DNA of 64,000 bases from JANWXD01 sp035575135. Its GTDB lineage: Bacteria > Acidobacteriota > Terriglobia > Bryobacterales > Bryobacteraceae. Of this stretch, positions 8,997 to 18,101 are shown piece after piece; position 1 is the first letter of the stretch, and each line of letters begins with the position of its first letter. A program made the position numbers and the translations under genes. The DNA is taken from positions 51,909 through 115,908 of the forward strand of contig DATLYE010000050.1 in the NCBI GenBank assembly GCA_035575135.1, read 5' to 3'. A model generated the notes under the pieces. That model had not been told where the DNA came from and ran no database searches. It was given only the letters and a program-made list of their open reading frames with translations.

Positions 8997-9467
8997 TCAG
9001 GCCGCTTCCGCAGGCTTGAACGGCGTGGGGGACTTGTCCAGCTCCAGACTCAGATAATTGATGTAGAGTCGCAACACGTCTGCCGGGAAGCGCTCTTTGA
9101 ACTGCTCATAGACGCGCTGCTGCCACCCCGGCGTAAGGTACGGCGTGGCGTCCAGATCTTTGGCGAAGAACCCGTCCTCGTTCGGGACCCCCAGAAAATC
9201 CAGCACCGCACGGATCAGATCCAGATGCGAAAGCAGGATGGCCTGCGCCAGATCTCTGGCGAACTCCTCGTCGCGTTCCTCCAGCCGGGCCCAGAAGCGC
9301 CGCCCGCTGCGCCGGAGTGTTTCCGCGTTCAGCTTGTGCAGGTGCGCCCGCACCTTGAAGGACTCATAGAGCTGGTAAGTTCGCAGTTTCCCGATGGAAA
9401 TCGCACGGATGAGCCCTTCCAGGCGCTCCGGACCCAGATCCAGAAAGACTTCCGAAAGACGCATCAA
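8997..9467 (-). CDS. Conserved-looking hypothetical protein
   Basis: 156 residues, mainly helical and charged, beginning MMRLSEVFLDLGPERLEGLI and ending PTPFKPAEAA. I see no signal peptide, membrane segment or known motif. It has normal codon use and lies alone between the ATPase operon and divergent purA (53 bp apart), so it probably shares a regulatory region with purA. The second ATG is as good a start as the first. Confidence 0.6.
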   Translation of the reverse strand: MMRLSEVFLDLGPERLEGLIRAISIGKLRTYQLYESFKVRAHLHKLNAETLRRSGRRFWARLEERDEEFARDLAQAILLSHLDLIRAVLDFLGVPNEDGFFAKDLDATPYLTPGWQQRVYEQFKERFPADVLRLYINYLSLELDKSPTPFKPAEAA

Positions 9468-9520
9468 GGCCAGCGTAGCACGCCGCTGCGATACAATAAG
9501 ACGTTTTCCCCCTCAGAGTT

Positions 9521-10831
9521 ATGAGCAATATCGTGGTCCTCGGCGCGCAGTGGGGCGACGAGGGAAAAGGCAAGATTGTGGACCTGTTCTGCGAGCGATT
9601 CGACATCGTCGCGCGCTACCAGGGAGGCCACAACGCAGGCCACACCGTGCGGATCGGTTCGCACCGCTTTATTTTGAAACTGTTGCCCACCGGCATCCTG
9701 CGGGCCGACAAGCAGGCCGTCATCGGCAACGGCGTGGTGATAGATCCCGTGGCGCTGCTTGAGGAGATCCGCGAGCTGGAACGCGCCGGCGTGACCGTCA
9801 ACGGAAGACTGGCCATCAGCAACCGCGCCCACGTGATTTTTCCCTTCCACCGTCTCGTGGAAAAGATCTCCGAAGCGCGCCCGGATCGGGTGGCAATCGG
9901 CACGACCTCCCGAGGCATCGGCCCCTGCTACGAAGACAAGATCGGACGCCGCGGCATCCGGATGGGCGATTTACTGGACCGCGATAACTTCCCGCAACTC
10001 TACCGCCTTCTGGCCGAGGATAAAGAAATACTGGCCCGGGCGTTTCGGATCAAAGATCCCATTGATTTCGATGCGATCCGCCGCCAGTATGAGCAACTCG
10101 GAGAGTGCCTGCGCCCGATGGTGTGCGACACGGCCGCTCTGCTCAATCGGGCCATCGCTTCCGGACGGCGCGTGCTGTTTGAAGGCGCCCAGGGCACGAT
10201 GCTGGACATTGATCATGGCACGTATCCCTTCGTCACATCCTCCAACGCGACGGCCGGCGGCGTGGCGACCGGCACCGGCGTGCCTCCCACCCGCATCGGA
10301 GGCGTCATCGGCGTCTCCAAGGCTTATACCACCCGCGTGGGCGGCGGCCCCTTCCCGACGGAGGCGAGGGGCGAGGAAGGCAATCGCATCCGCGAGGCCG
10401 GCAACGAATTCGGAGCCGTCACCGGCAGGCCCCGCCGCTGCGGTTGGTTCGACGTCCCGGTGGTCCGCTACACCGCCATGATCAACGGCTTCGACAGCCT
10501 CGTCATCACCAAGCTCGACGTTCTCGATGAGCTCGAGGAGATCCCCGTGTGCGTGGCCTACCGGCTCGGGGGCAAAGACATCACCGAGATGCCCGCCACG
10601 CACCGGGCGATGGAGGCCGTCGAGCCGGTCTATGAACGCTTGCCCGGCTGGCGGTGCACCACGTCCGGGATCACGCGCTACGAGGAACTGCCGGCCCGGG
10701 CGCGCCACTATCTCGAGTTTCTCGCGCAGCGGACGGGCGTGGAAATCGGCTGCATTTCCACCGGACCCGAACGCGCCCAGACCATCATCGTCCCCGGTTC
10801 CAAACTAGAGGCCCTGTTGGCCGGTAACTGA
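9521..10831 (+). CDS. purA: Adenylosuccinate synthetase
   Basis: 436 residues; joins IMP and aspartate using GTP in the first committed step to AMP. Clear signatures: GAQWGDEGKGKIVDLF near the N-terminus (GTP loop and catalytic Asp/His region), RYQGGHNAGHTV, TTSRGIGPCYEDKIGRRGIR, FEGAQGTMLDIDHGTYPFVT and PTRIGGVIGVSKAYTTRVGGGP. Length is normal for the family. Confidence 0.97.
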   Translation: MSNIVVLGAQWGDEGKGKIVDLFCERFDIVARYQGGHNAGHTVRIGSHRFILKLLPTGILRADKQAVIGNGVVIDPVALLEEIRELERAGVTVNGRLAISNRAHVIFPFHRLVEKISEARPDRVAIGTTSRGIGPCYEDKIGRRGIRMGDLLDRDNFPQLYRLLAEDKEILARAFRIKDPIDFDAIRRQYEQLGECLRPMVCDTAALLNRAIASGRRVLFEGAQGTMLDIDHGTYPFVTSSNATAGGVATGTGVPPTRIGGVIGVSKAYTTRVGGGPFPTEARGEEGNRIREAGNEFGAVTGRPRRCGWFDVPVVRYTAMINGFDSLVITKLDVLDELEEIPVCVAYRLGGKDITEMPATHRAMEAVEPVYERLPGWRCTTSGITRYEELPARARHYLEFLAQRTGVEIGCISTGPERAQTIIVPGSKLEALLAGN

Positions 10832-10834
10832 AAG

Positions 10835-11179
10835 TTAAACCGCTCCCACCCGGCGGCCGTCGAGAAAGCACGCCACGTTGCAGCGCGTGGCCTCCTCTGC
10901 GGTGTTGCCCACTAACTCGTTGCCCGCCACTGCCGGTATGACATCCTGGCCCGTGGCCTTCGCGAGCAACTCGGCACGCTTGGCCGCGCGGCGAACGTCA
11001 AACTCGTCCACCGCCTCGGACACTTCGACGGCAAGGTACGCCTCTTCGGCATCCGGATGGCCTTGTACGATCACGTCCAGGCGGAGAATCTCATCCCTTT
11101 CCTGACGCGTGATCAAACCCGCATCCTGTGCGTCGTCCAGTTTCAGTATCAACCGGGCTCCGATCGCCTGCGTTTTCAC
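10835..11179 (-). CDS. Small hypothetical protein coupled to galT
   Basis: 114 residues from a GTG that overlaps the galT stop (GTGA), so it is translationally coupled. The N-terminal half is helical (ILKLDDAQDAGLITRQERDE). The C-terminal half reads AYLAVEVSEAVDEFDVRRAAKRAELLAKATG, then VIPAVAGNELV, which resembles the C-terminal half of small cytoplasmic proteins sometimes placed in the PD-(D/E)xK superfamily. I cannot assign it firmly. It converges on purA with 3 bp between stops. Confidence 0.55.
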   Translation of the reverse strand: MKTQAIGARLILKLDDAQDAGLITRQERDEILRLDVIVQGHPDAEEAYLAVEVSEAVDEFDVRRAAKRAELLAKATGQDVIPAVAGNELVGNTAEEATRCNVACFLDGRRVGAV

Positions 11180-12177
11180 ACCAGGCCGGCTTCTCGCAGG
11201 AACGTGGCGGCCACCTCCGGCGGCGTCGGGTTGATGTAGAAGCCTGCGCCCCATTCAAAACCCGCCACCCGGGTCAGGCGAGGAATCAGCTCGATATGCC
11301 AGTGATAATGCGTCATCGCCCCCTCCTGAACCGGCGCCGTATGCAGCATGAGATTATAGGCAGGACGTTCTAACACCTTGTCAATCTTTCGGATCAGGAC
11401 GCGCAACACCCAGGCGAGGTTCTGGATCGCAGGCGCTTCGGCCGCCTCGAAATGCGAATGGTGGCGCTTCGGCACGACCCAGGTCTCAAAGGGGAAGCGG
11501 GCGGCATACGGCGCAACCGCCAGGTGATGATCGCTCTCCAGAATCACCCGCGGCCCGGATTCCATCTCCTGGCGGACGATGTCGCAGAAGATACAGCGTT
11601 CCTTGAAGTCGTAGTACCTCCGGGCGCCGTCCATTTCCTCCTGCACCCGTTTGGGGACCACCGGCAGGGCGATGAGTTGCGAATGCGTGTGCTCGAGCGA
11701 CGCCCCCGCGGCTTCGCCGTGGTTCTTGAACACCAGGATGTAACGCAGGCGGACGTCCTTGCGCAGATCCAGGATACGGTCGCGAAAAGCCCAAAGGACC
11801 TCTTCGACCTGCTTTTCCGTGAGGTCCCCGAAGGTGCGCTGATGGTCGGGAGTCTCGATGATCACCTCGTGCGCCCCCACGCCGTTCATCTTGTCGTAGA
11901 GCCCCTCCCCCTGCCGGTTCAGCTCTCCCTCAACACGCAACGCCGGAAATTTGTTCGGTACGACGCGGACGCGCCAGCCGGGCTCGTTGGGCCCGCCGCT
12001 GTCGCGGTAGGCCAGGATCTCCGGAGGTGTCTTCTGCTCGTTACCGGGACAAAAAGGGCACAGGCGCGCGCCTTGAGGAACCACGTGCTCCCGCACAAAA
12101 TCCGTCGGGCGCATGGCGCGTTCGGTCGCAATGATCACCCATCGCCCGGTAACCGGGTCTTTACGGAGTTCGGGCAA
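11176..12177 (-). CDS. galT: Galactose-1-phosphate uridylyltransferase
   Basis: 333 residues; transfers UMP between UDP-glucose and galactose-1-phosphate (Leloir pathway). Visible features: start PELRKDPVTGRWVIIATERAMRP, zinc ligands CPFCPG, VVPNKFPAL, and the HIT-type active site EHTHSQLIALP (H-x-H-x-Q). A second zinc/HIT half follows (CIFCDIV and HYHWHIELIPR). Complete, with normal length. No other gal genes are nearby; it is followed by a coupled hypothetical gene. Confidence 0.93.
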   Translation of the reverse strand: MPELRKDPVTGRWVIIATERAMRPTDFVREHVVPQGARLCPFCPGNEQKTPPEILAYRDSGGPNEPGWRVRVVPNKFPALRVEGELNRQGEGLYDKMNGVGAHEVIIETPDHQRTFGDLTEKQVEEVLWAFRDRILDLRKDVRLRYILVFKNHGEAAGASLEHTHSQLIALPVVPKRVQEEMDGARRYYDFKERCIFCDIVRQEMESGPRVILESDHHLAVAPYAARFPFETWVVPKRHHSHFEAAEAPAIQNLAWVLRVLIRKIDKVLERPAYNLMLHTAPVQEGAMTHYHWHIELIPRLTRVAGFEWGAGFYINPTPPEVAATFLREAGLV

Positions 12178-12213
12178 AGGAAACGCTCCTCCGATCGCGA
12201 GAGAACGATGATT

Positions 12214-12648
12214 TTAGTACAGCGGTGGACGCGGCCGGAACGCATCCTTGAAATGCGTAATCTCCGGCCGGGCCGAGAGCACCACACTGACGATGTCGAA
12301 ACGCACCTGTTCCCACCGCACTCCTGCCTTGCGCGCGTAGTCGGCGGCGGCGCGCACCAGCGCCCTGCGTTTGTCCCGATCCACTGCGCGTTCCGGCGCC
12401 CCGAATTCCTCGCTGTGGCGCGTCTTGACCTCCACGAAGACCAGAGTGTCGCCGTCCCACGCCACCAGGTCGATCTCTCCGGACCCGCTCCGCGTGCGAT
12501 AGTTGCGCGCCGCCACGGTATAGCCCTGTTTCTGGAGAAAGCGGTGCGCCAGGTCTTCGCCGCGCCGGCCCGTCGCCAGGTCCGCCGCCCGCCCGCGCCG
12601 CCGCGCCCAATGGCGCAGCTCATCGCACAATCGGAGCAGTCCGCGCAT
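12214..12648 (-). CDS. yraN: YraN family (UPF0102) endonuclease-like protein
   Basis: 144 residues with the family pattern TGRRGEDLAHRFLQKQGYTV, NYRTRSGSGEIDLVAWDGD and TLVFVEVKTR (the E-x8-D-x-ExK nuclease-like core). Members are small Holliday-junction-resolvase-like proteins of unclear role. It starts 6 nt after the methyltransferase stop and precedes galT, so all lie in one minus-strand run. Confidence 0.88.
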   Translation of the reverse strand: MRGLLRLCDELRHWARRRGRAADLATGRRGEDLAHRFLQKQGYTVAARNYRTRSGSGEIDLVAWDGDTLVFVEVKTRHSEEFGAPERAVDRDKRRALVRAAADYARKAGVRWEQVRFDIVSVVLSARPEITHFKDAFRPRPPLY

Positions 12649-12654
12649 GCAAAC

Positions 12655-13230
12655 TCACTGCGCCGGTTTTTCCAGGCGGAACTCGATGACCTTGCCGCGC
12701 ACGATAAAGCACAGATAGTGCTCCCAAAACAGGCGGAAGCGCCGCGAGGCATTCACCAGCCATTCCAGCCCCAGCCACCTCCATAACGCCAGTAGTCGCA
12801 CGCGTACGGAAATCTCACGGAACCTGACCGGGGAGTAGTAGCCGAAGCCGCCGTGGTCTTCGCCGAAATAACGAAACGAAAAGCTCGTCAGATGCCGGCG
12901 GTGGGTCGGGTCGCAAAACGAACTGAAATCGCTGTAGTGCGGGGTCACCACCAGCAGCCGGCCGCCCGGCCGCAGCAGGCGCCAGAACTCCTCCATCGTT
13001 CCGATCACGTCGGCGACGTGCTCGATGACGTGCACCGCGCGGATCTCGTCGAACGTCTCCGCCGCAAACGGATAGGTCGGCCGGTCCAGGTCGCACAGGA
13101 CGTCGGCCCGGCTGCGCGGGTTGCGGTCAATCCCGATCGCGCCCGGGTACTTGTTGACCCCGCAGCCTACATCCAGAATCCGCCGCGGCCCGCCTGCTTC
13201 GTGCCTCAACTCGCCGCCACCCGCAGGCAT
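12655..13230 (-). CDS. SAM-dependent class I methyltransferase
   Basis: 191 residues at most. The SAM site RILDVGCGVNKYPGAIGIDRN is followed by DVLCDLDRPTYPF and the post-motif LRPGGRLLVVTPHYSDFSS, with His-rich CDPTHRRHLTSFSF (common in methyltransferases next to glycan genes). The start is either the ATG used here or a TTG overlapping the aminotransferase stop (TTGA at 13206-13209). Substrate unknown. Confidence 0.8.
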   Translation of the reverse strand: MPAGGGELRHEAGGPRRILDVGCGVNKYPGAIGIDRNPRSRADVLCDLDRPTYPFAAETFDEIRAVHVIEHVADVIGTMEEFWRLLRPGGRLLVVTPHYSDFSSFCDPTHRRHLTSFSFRYFGEDHGGFGYYSPVRFREISVRVRLLALWRWLGLEWLVNASRRFRLFWEHYLCFIVRGKVIEFRLEKPAQ

Positions 13231-14561
13231 TCCTCCAGCGTATCCACCGCGAAATCCGCCTGGTCGCGCGTAACCACCAGCGGCGGGCTGAGCCGAATGG
13301 AACTGGCGCCCGCGCCGAGCACCAGCAGGCCGCGTTCAAAGGCGAGCTGGACGACGCGGTCGCGCAATTCCGGGAACCGCTCCCGCGTGTGCTGGTCGCG
13401 CACCAGCTCGATGCCGATCATCAAACCCAGGCCTCTCACCTCGCCCACGTGGCGGAACCGGGAGGGCCACTCCCGCAGCCGGTTCATCACGTGCTCGCCC
13501 ACCCTGGCGGCGTTCGCTACCAGTTCCTGTTCCAGCAGCTCGATGGTGGTCAGCGCCGCCTCAACGGCGACGGGATTGCCGCCAAACGTCGAAGCGTGCG
13601 CCCCCGGTTTCCACTGCATGAGCTCGGCCCGCGCCACCGTCGCTCCGAGCGGCAGGCCGCTGGCGATCCCCTTGGCCACCGCCAGGATGTCCGGATCCAC
13701 GCCAAAGTGTTCGCACGCCCACATCCGGCCGGTGCGCCCCATGCCGGACTGCACCTCGTCCACTACCAGCAAAATCTCCTGCCGCCGCGCCACCTCCTGC
13801 AACGCTTCAAAGAACTTCGCCGGCGGAACGATGTATCCTCCCTCGCCCTGCACGGGCTCGACCACAATCGCCGCCACCTCCCGCGCTGGCGCCGCCGTCT
13901 TCAGGATTTCTTCCTCGATGAACTTCACACATTCCACCGCACACGTCTCAGGCTGCTTGCCGTAGGCGCAGCGGTAGCAGTACGCATAGGGCACGTGATG
14001 CACTCCGGCCAGCAACGGACCGAATCCCTCCCGCTGCACCGCCTTGCTCGCCGTCAGCGACAGCGCGCCCATGGTACGCCCGTGAAATCCCCCGAGGAAC
14101 GCGATGAAACGCTGGCGGCCGGTGTGGTAGCGGGCCAGTTTCAGCGCCGCTTCCATGGCTTCAGCCCCTGAGTTGCCGAACGAGACGCGGCGCGGACCCC
14201 CGCCCGGCGCGATGGCCGCCAGCTTCTCCGCCAGTTGCACCAAATTCTCGTAGTAAAAGTCCGTGCCCGACATATGGATCAGCCGTTCGGCCTGGCGCCG
14301 GATTGCTTCCACGACCCTTGGATGGCAGTGGCCCGTGGCCACGACGGCAATCCCTGCGTTGAAGTCCAGGAAGCGGTTGCCGTCCACGTCCTCGATCATG
14401 GCCCCCTCGCCGCGGGCCGCCACCAAAGGATACGGCCGCGTATAGGACGGCGACACCGTGCGGTGGTCCCGTTCGATAATCTCTCGGGCGCGGGGACCGG
14501 GAAGCGGCGTCAGAATCTGGGGTAGGTCCGGCCGGACCGTCCGGGTGGTTACCTTCTCCAT
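13206..14561 (-). CDS. Class III PLP aminotransferase (4-aminobutyrate/ornithine type)
   Basis: 451 residues. Features: FLDFNAGIAVVATGHCHPRV, VSFGNSGAEAMEAALKLAR, GGFHGRTMGALSLT, VAAIVVEPVQGEGGY, LVVDEVQSGMGRTGRMWA and the PLP lysine in DILAVAKGIASGLPLGAT. The cysteine-containing YCYRCAYGKQPETC stretch is usual in the GabT-like subgroup of soil bacteria. It transfers an omega- or alpha-amino group to 2-oxoglutarate; the exact substrate cannot be read from sequence. Confidence 0.88.
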   Translation of the reverse strand: MEKVTTRTVRPDLPQILTPLPGPRAREIIERDHRTVSPSYTRPYPLVAARGEGAMIEDVDGNRFLDFNAGIAVVATGHCHPRVVEAIRRQAERLIHMSGTDFYYENLVQLAEKLAAIAPGGGPRRVSFGNSGAEAMEAALKLARYHTGRQRFIAFLGGFHGRTMGALSLTASKAVQREGFGPLLAGVHHVPYAYCYRCAYGKQPETCAVECVKFIEEEILKTAAPAREVAAIVVEPVQGEGGYIVPPAKFFEALQEVARRQEILLVVDEVQSGMGRTGRMWACEHFGVDPDILAVAKGIASGLPLGATVARAELMQWKPGAHASTFGGNPVAVEAALTTIELLEQELVANAARVGEHVMNRLREWPSRFRHVGEVRGLGLMIGIELVRDQHTRERFPELRDRVVQLAFERGLLVLGAGASSIRLSPPLVVTRDQADFAVDTLEECLRVAAS

Positions 14562-14690
14562 TTCACTCCCTCCTTTGTGTCCAACTCAGCTTCCAATGGC
14601 GGAGGGAGGGTGTCAGTCCGCGCCGAACAGGGCAGGCCGGGCTTCCGATGGCCGGGCGTGCATACCTCCAATGTAGCGCCGCCGGCGCGC

Positions 14691-16067
14691 TTACGGCGCG
14701 GCCCGGCCCGCCTGAGCTACCGCCCGCTGCACCGCACGGGCCAGGTCGGCTTCCTCTTCCGGGAAGACCGTTCGCAGATCGAGCAACACCCGCTCCTTCT
14801 CCACCCGGGCGATCACCGGCGGCTCACCCCGGCGCAGGCGACGCTCCAGCGCCGAAGCGTCTCCGGTTTCAATCGCGATCAGCCACGTCGGCAGTGGCTG
14901 CTCCGGTGTCGAGCCGCCTCCGACGACGGACTCCCCCGGAACGACCGTGGCGCCCACCCCCGCCAGCCTCGCGCAGAACGCCTCGGCCCGCTCCCGGATC
15001 CGCTCGGCCGGCTCGGCAATCATGCGCAGGGCGGGGATGTCCTGCACCCGCCCGAGAACCAGATGCCGCAGCGTGGTCTCCAGGGCCTGATAGGTGAGTT
15101 TGTCCACCCGCAGCGCCCGAAACAAAGGATTCCGCCGCAGCCGCGCGATCAGCTCCGGCCGGCCCACCAGCAAGCCGGCTTGCGGCCCCCCGAGCAGCTT
15201 GTCCCCGCTGAACGAAACCAGATCCGCACCTTCAGCCAAGGCCTCCGAGACCACCGGTTCGTGCAGCCCGTAAGGCGCCAGATCCACCGGGCAGCCGCTG
15301 CCCAGATCCTCGTAAACAGGTATGCCCCGCTCCCGCCCCAGAGCGGCGAGCTCCTTGAGTTCCGGCCGCCCCGTAAAGCCCCGGATTTCAAAATTGCTGC
15401 GATGGACGCGCAGCAGCAGCCGCGTGCGCTCGGTAATCGCCTCCTGGTAGTCTTCGATCCGCGTCCGGTTCGTGGTTCCGACCTCGCGCAGGATCGCCCC
15501 CGAGCGCGCCATGATGTCCGGGATCCGGAAACCGTCGCCGATCTCGATCAGCTCCCCGCGCGAAACAATGACCTCGAAGCCGCAGGCCAGCTCGTGCAGC
15601 ACGAGAAAAACCGCCGCGGCGTTGTTGTTGACCACAATCCCCGGCGCACCGAAGCAGCGTTCCATCAGACTTGCCGCGTGCACGTCACGCCGCCCGCGGC
15701 GGCCCGCCTCGAGATCATACTCGAGATTCGAGTAACCGGCCAGCGGAACGAACGGCACAAGCGGGGCGCGGCCGAGGTTCGTGTGCAGCACGACGCCCGT
15801 GGCGTTGATCACGCGGCGGAGGGAGGGAGCCGCCAGCGCCTCCAGAGCGGAGCGCACGAGCCCCGGCGCGGAGGTTGGATCCGGACTCCGCCCCGCCAGC
15901 ACCTCGCGGCGAAGTGCCTCTAGAACCCGCCGCGCCTCATCCACGATGAGCGGCCGCGGAAAACGGCCGGTCAGATCCTCGAGCAACGCCACGACCTCGT
16001 CCACCGATGGCAGCGACCGCAGCTTCTCGCGGACCGCTTCCGGGTCGTGGCTCGTGGTCTCCGGCAC
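14691..16067 (-). CDS. selA: L-seryl-tRNA(Sec) selenium transferase (SelA)
   Basis: 458 residues; converts Ser-tRNA(Sec) to Sec-tRNA(Sec) with selenophosphate and PLP. Signatures: N-terminal SelA helical domain (LRSLPSVDEVVALL), RVINATGVVLHTNLGRAPL, NNNAAAVFLVLHELA, VGTTNRTRIEDY and the PLP lysine in LVSFSGDKLLGGPQAG. Full-length for bacterial SelA. Neither selB, selC nor selD is in the window, so whether the organism makes selenoproteins cannot be judged here. Confidence 0.92.
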   Translation of the reverse strand: MPETTSHDPEAVREKLRSLPSVDEVVALLEDLTGRFPRPLIVDEARRVLEALRREVLAGRSPDPTSAPGLVRSALEALAAPSLRRVINATGVVLHTNLGRAPLVPFVPLAGYSNLEYDLEAGRRGRRDVHAASLMERCFGAPGIVVNNNAAAVFLVLHELACGFEVIVSRGELIEIGDGFRIPDIMARSGAILREVGTTNRTRIEDYQEAITERTRLLLRVHRSNFEIRGFTGRPELKELAALGRERGIPVYEDLGSGCPVDLAPYGLHEPVVSEALAEGADLVSFSGDKLLGGPQAGLLVGRPELIARLRRNPLFRALRVDKLTYQALETTLRHLVLGRVQDIPALRMIAEPAERIRERAEAFCARLAGVGATVVPGESVVGGGSTPEQPLPTWLIAIETGDASALERRLRRGEPPVIARVEKERVLLDLRTVFPEEEADLARAVQRAVAQAGRAAP

Positions 16068-16076
16068 GCGAAAACG

Positions 16077-16952
16077 CTACTTCCCTAACATCGGAAACAG
16101 CTGGCGGATTTCCTGGTCGTTCGGCTGGCGGCCGTATTCGCAGATCTCGAAGGCCTCCGCATACTGGACCTTGGCGGCGCGCTCTGGTCCGTACCATTTC
16201 TCCAGAGCCTTGCGCACCTCGGGCGTAATCCGGCCGCCGCGCTCCCGGGCCAGCCACTTCCGGCGTTCCGCCGGGTCCTTGGGCACTTCGTGCAGCCGCC
16301 GGTCCACCCAGGGAAGCCATTCGTAAAACTGGGAAACGTGCGCATCGAGCGCGGCGATCTTCTTGTCGAAAACGTCGTCAATCGCCACGGCGATGTCGGG
16401 ACGGAACGGATTCGGCCGCTGGAAATGATCCTGGAAGTACAAAAACACCGGATTCTTTTCGAGCGGAGGCGTATCCGGCGCCACATTCGGTACCACCACC
16501 ATGTAGGCCGCATCCTGCACCAGAATCCCGGTGTAGCGATGGTCCGGGTGATAATCGTTAGGCCGCGGCGCCAGCACCAGATCCGCATTCCATTGCCGGA
16601 TGCGCCGGATGATCTGCTCCCGTACGTGCAGCGAGGGCAGCAGCTCGCCGTCATGATTGTCCAGGACCTCGTACTCGGCGATCCCCAGGCGCCGTCCGGC
16701 TTCCTGGGCCTCCGCCCGCCGGCGTTTGGCCAGAGCACCGCCGCCCTGGCTCTGGTGGCCCGCGTCTCCGTTAGTAACTGCGACAAACTTCACCAGGTGT
16801 CCCATGGCCGCGAACTTCGCCGCGGTGCCCGCCATGCGGATGTCGCAATCGTCCGGGTGAGCGCCGAAGGCGATCACGCGGATCCGGTTGTCCTGGGCCG
16901 TCGCTGAAGCCACGCCCAGCATCAGTCCGAGCAGAAGCAGTGGGTTACGCAC
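16077..16952 (-). CDS. Secreted PIG-L family deacetylase
   Basis: 291 residues from a GTG overlapping the Gfo/Idh stop by 8 nt. N-terminal signal peptide RNPLLLLGLMLGVASATAQ. LmbE/PIG-L zinc motifs: AFGAHPDDCDIRMAGTAAKF and the second-site NDYHPDHRYTGILVQD. Family members remove N-acetyl groups from sugars. Coupling to an exported oxidoreductase suggests joint action on a carbohydrate in the periplasm. Confidence 0.88.
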   Translation of the reverse strand: MRNPLLLLGLMLGVASATAQDNRIRVIAFGAHPDDCDIRMAGTAAKFAAMGHLVKFVAVTNGDAGHQSQGGGALAKRRRAEAQEAGRRLGIAEYEVLDNHDGELLPSLHVREQIIRRIRQWNADLVLAPRPNDYHPDHRYTGILVQDAAYMVVVPNVAPDTPPLEKNPVFLYFQDHFQRPNPFRPDIAVAIDDVFDKKIAALDAHVSQFYEWLPWVDRRLHEVPKDPAERRKWLARERGGRITPEVRKALEKWYGPERAAKVQYAEAFEICEYGRQPNDQEIRQLFPMLGK

Positions 16953-18078
16953 CGAACTCTCCTTTCCAGGTGACTTCGCGGCCCGTGTAGAGGGCGGTCC
17001 GCCCTAAAATCGCGATCATCGTGCTCAACGCCGAGCGTTCCGCCACATTCTCCACGTCGCCGCTTTGAATCCTGCCCAGAAACGCCTCGATCGCGTCGTA
17101 GGTGATGTCCCGCTTGGACTCGACGGTGTCCACGTCCCGCGGTCCCCGCGTGTGCACCATGCGGGCTCGCGACACCGCGATCACTCCTTTCGTTCCGGTA
17201 AATTCCTCCCCGATGCGGCTGAAACCCGGCGGGCTGATCTGGTTGGCTTCGTAATTGACGTGAATCCCGTCCGGAAACTTGAACGACAGAGTCAGGTGAT
17301 CCAGAATCTCCATCGAAGTCCGCACCTTCCGCCCGCCATATCCGGTCGCGCTCAGCGGCAGCGCTCCCAAAAACCAGTGCAGCACGTCGAAGTTATGGCA
17401 ATCCTGTTCGACGATAAAGTCTCCGGAGTAATCGCGGTAAGCGAACCAGTTCCGCAGTTTCTCTTCCTTGGGATCCGCATACGGCACCCGCTTGAACGGA
17501 TCCCCGCCGATCCAGAAAGCCCGGGCGTTGGACAGTGTGCCGATCTGCCCCTCCTGGATGCGCCGGTAGCCCTCCAGATACACGGGCCCGTAGCGCTGCT
17601 GGAAACCGACCGAAATACACTTCGTCGGATCCGCCCTGCGCCCCGCCGCGATCACGCGCCGGCACCCTTCCACGTCCACCCCCATAGGCTTTTCGCAATA
17701 GATGTGCTTGCGGGCTTCCACCGCCGCCTCCAGCATCGGCGGATGCTCGAACGGCGGTGTGGCGATGATCACCGCATCCACGTCCGAGGCCAGAAGTTTC
17801 TCATAGTCCTTGTAGATCGCCGGCTTCTTGTCCAGCTTGATGCGCTGGATCGCCATCTCGATGCGGTCGTCGAACAGATCGCACAGAGCCGTGACCTCGG
17901 CGCGCGGATCCGCATGCACGATGGCGGCATCGTAGGAGCCCCGGTTGCCGCTCCCGATCAGCCCGACCGAGATTTTGGAGTTGGCTTGGCTGCCCCGTAC
18001 GGCTTCCGGTCGGACGATCGTAAAAGCGCCTGCCGCGCCGGCCAGCAGGCCCCGGCGCGAAACGACACGCTCACTCAT
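16945..18078 (-). CDS. Tat-exported Gfo/Idh/MocA oxidoreductase
   Basis: 377 residues from an ATG reading MSERVVSRRGLLAGAAGAF, a twin-arginine signal. Rossmann motif KISVGLIGSGNRG, the catalytic EKP motif in IYCEKPMGVDVEG, and a C-terminal substrate sheet with QDCHNFDVLHWFLGALP. The open frame runs further upstream into the next gene's territory, but that part is an antisense-like shadow of the membrane-protein gene. The ATG with the Tat motif is chosen. Operon with the PIG-L gene. Confidence 0.9.
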   Translation of the reverse strand: MSERVVSRRGLLAGAAGAFTIVRPEAVRGSQANSKISVGLIGSGNRGSYDAAIVHADPRAEVTALCDLFDDRIEMAIQRIKLDKKPAIYKDYEKLLASDVDAVIIATPPFEHPPMLEAAVEARKHIYCEKPMGVDVEGCRRVIAAGRRADPTKCISVGFQQRYGPVYLEGYRRIQEGQIGTLSNARAFWIGGDPFKRVPYADPKEEKLRNWFAYRDYSGDFIVEQDCHNFDVLHWFLGALPLSATGYGGRKVRTSMEILDHLTLSFKFPDGIHVNYEANQISPPGFSRIGEEFTGTKGVIAVSRARMVHTRGPRDVDTVESKRDITYDAIEAFLGRIQSGDVENVAERSALSTMIAILGRTALYTGREVTWKGEFGA

Positions 18079-18101
18079 CGGCACTTTCCTCCTCGGGGGA
18101 A

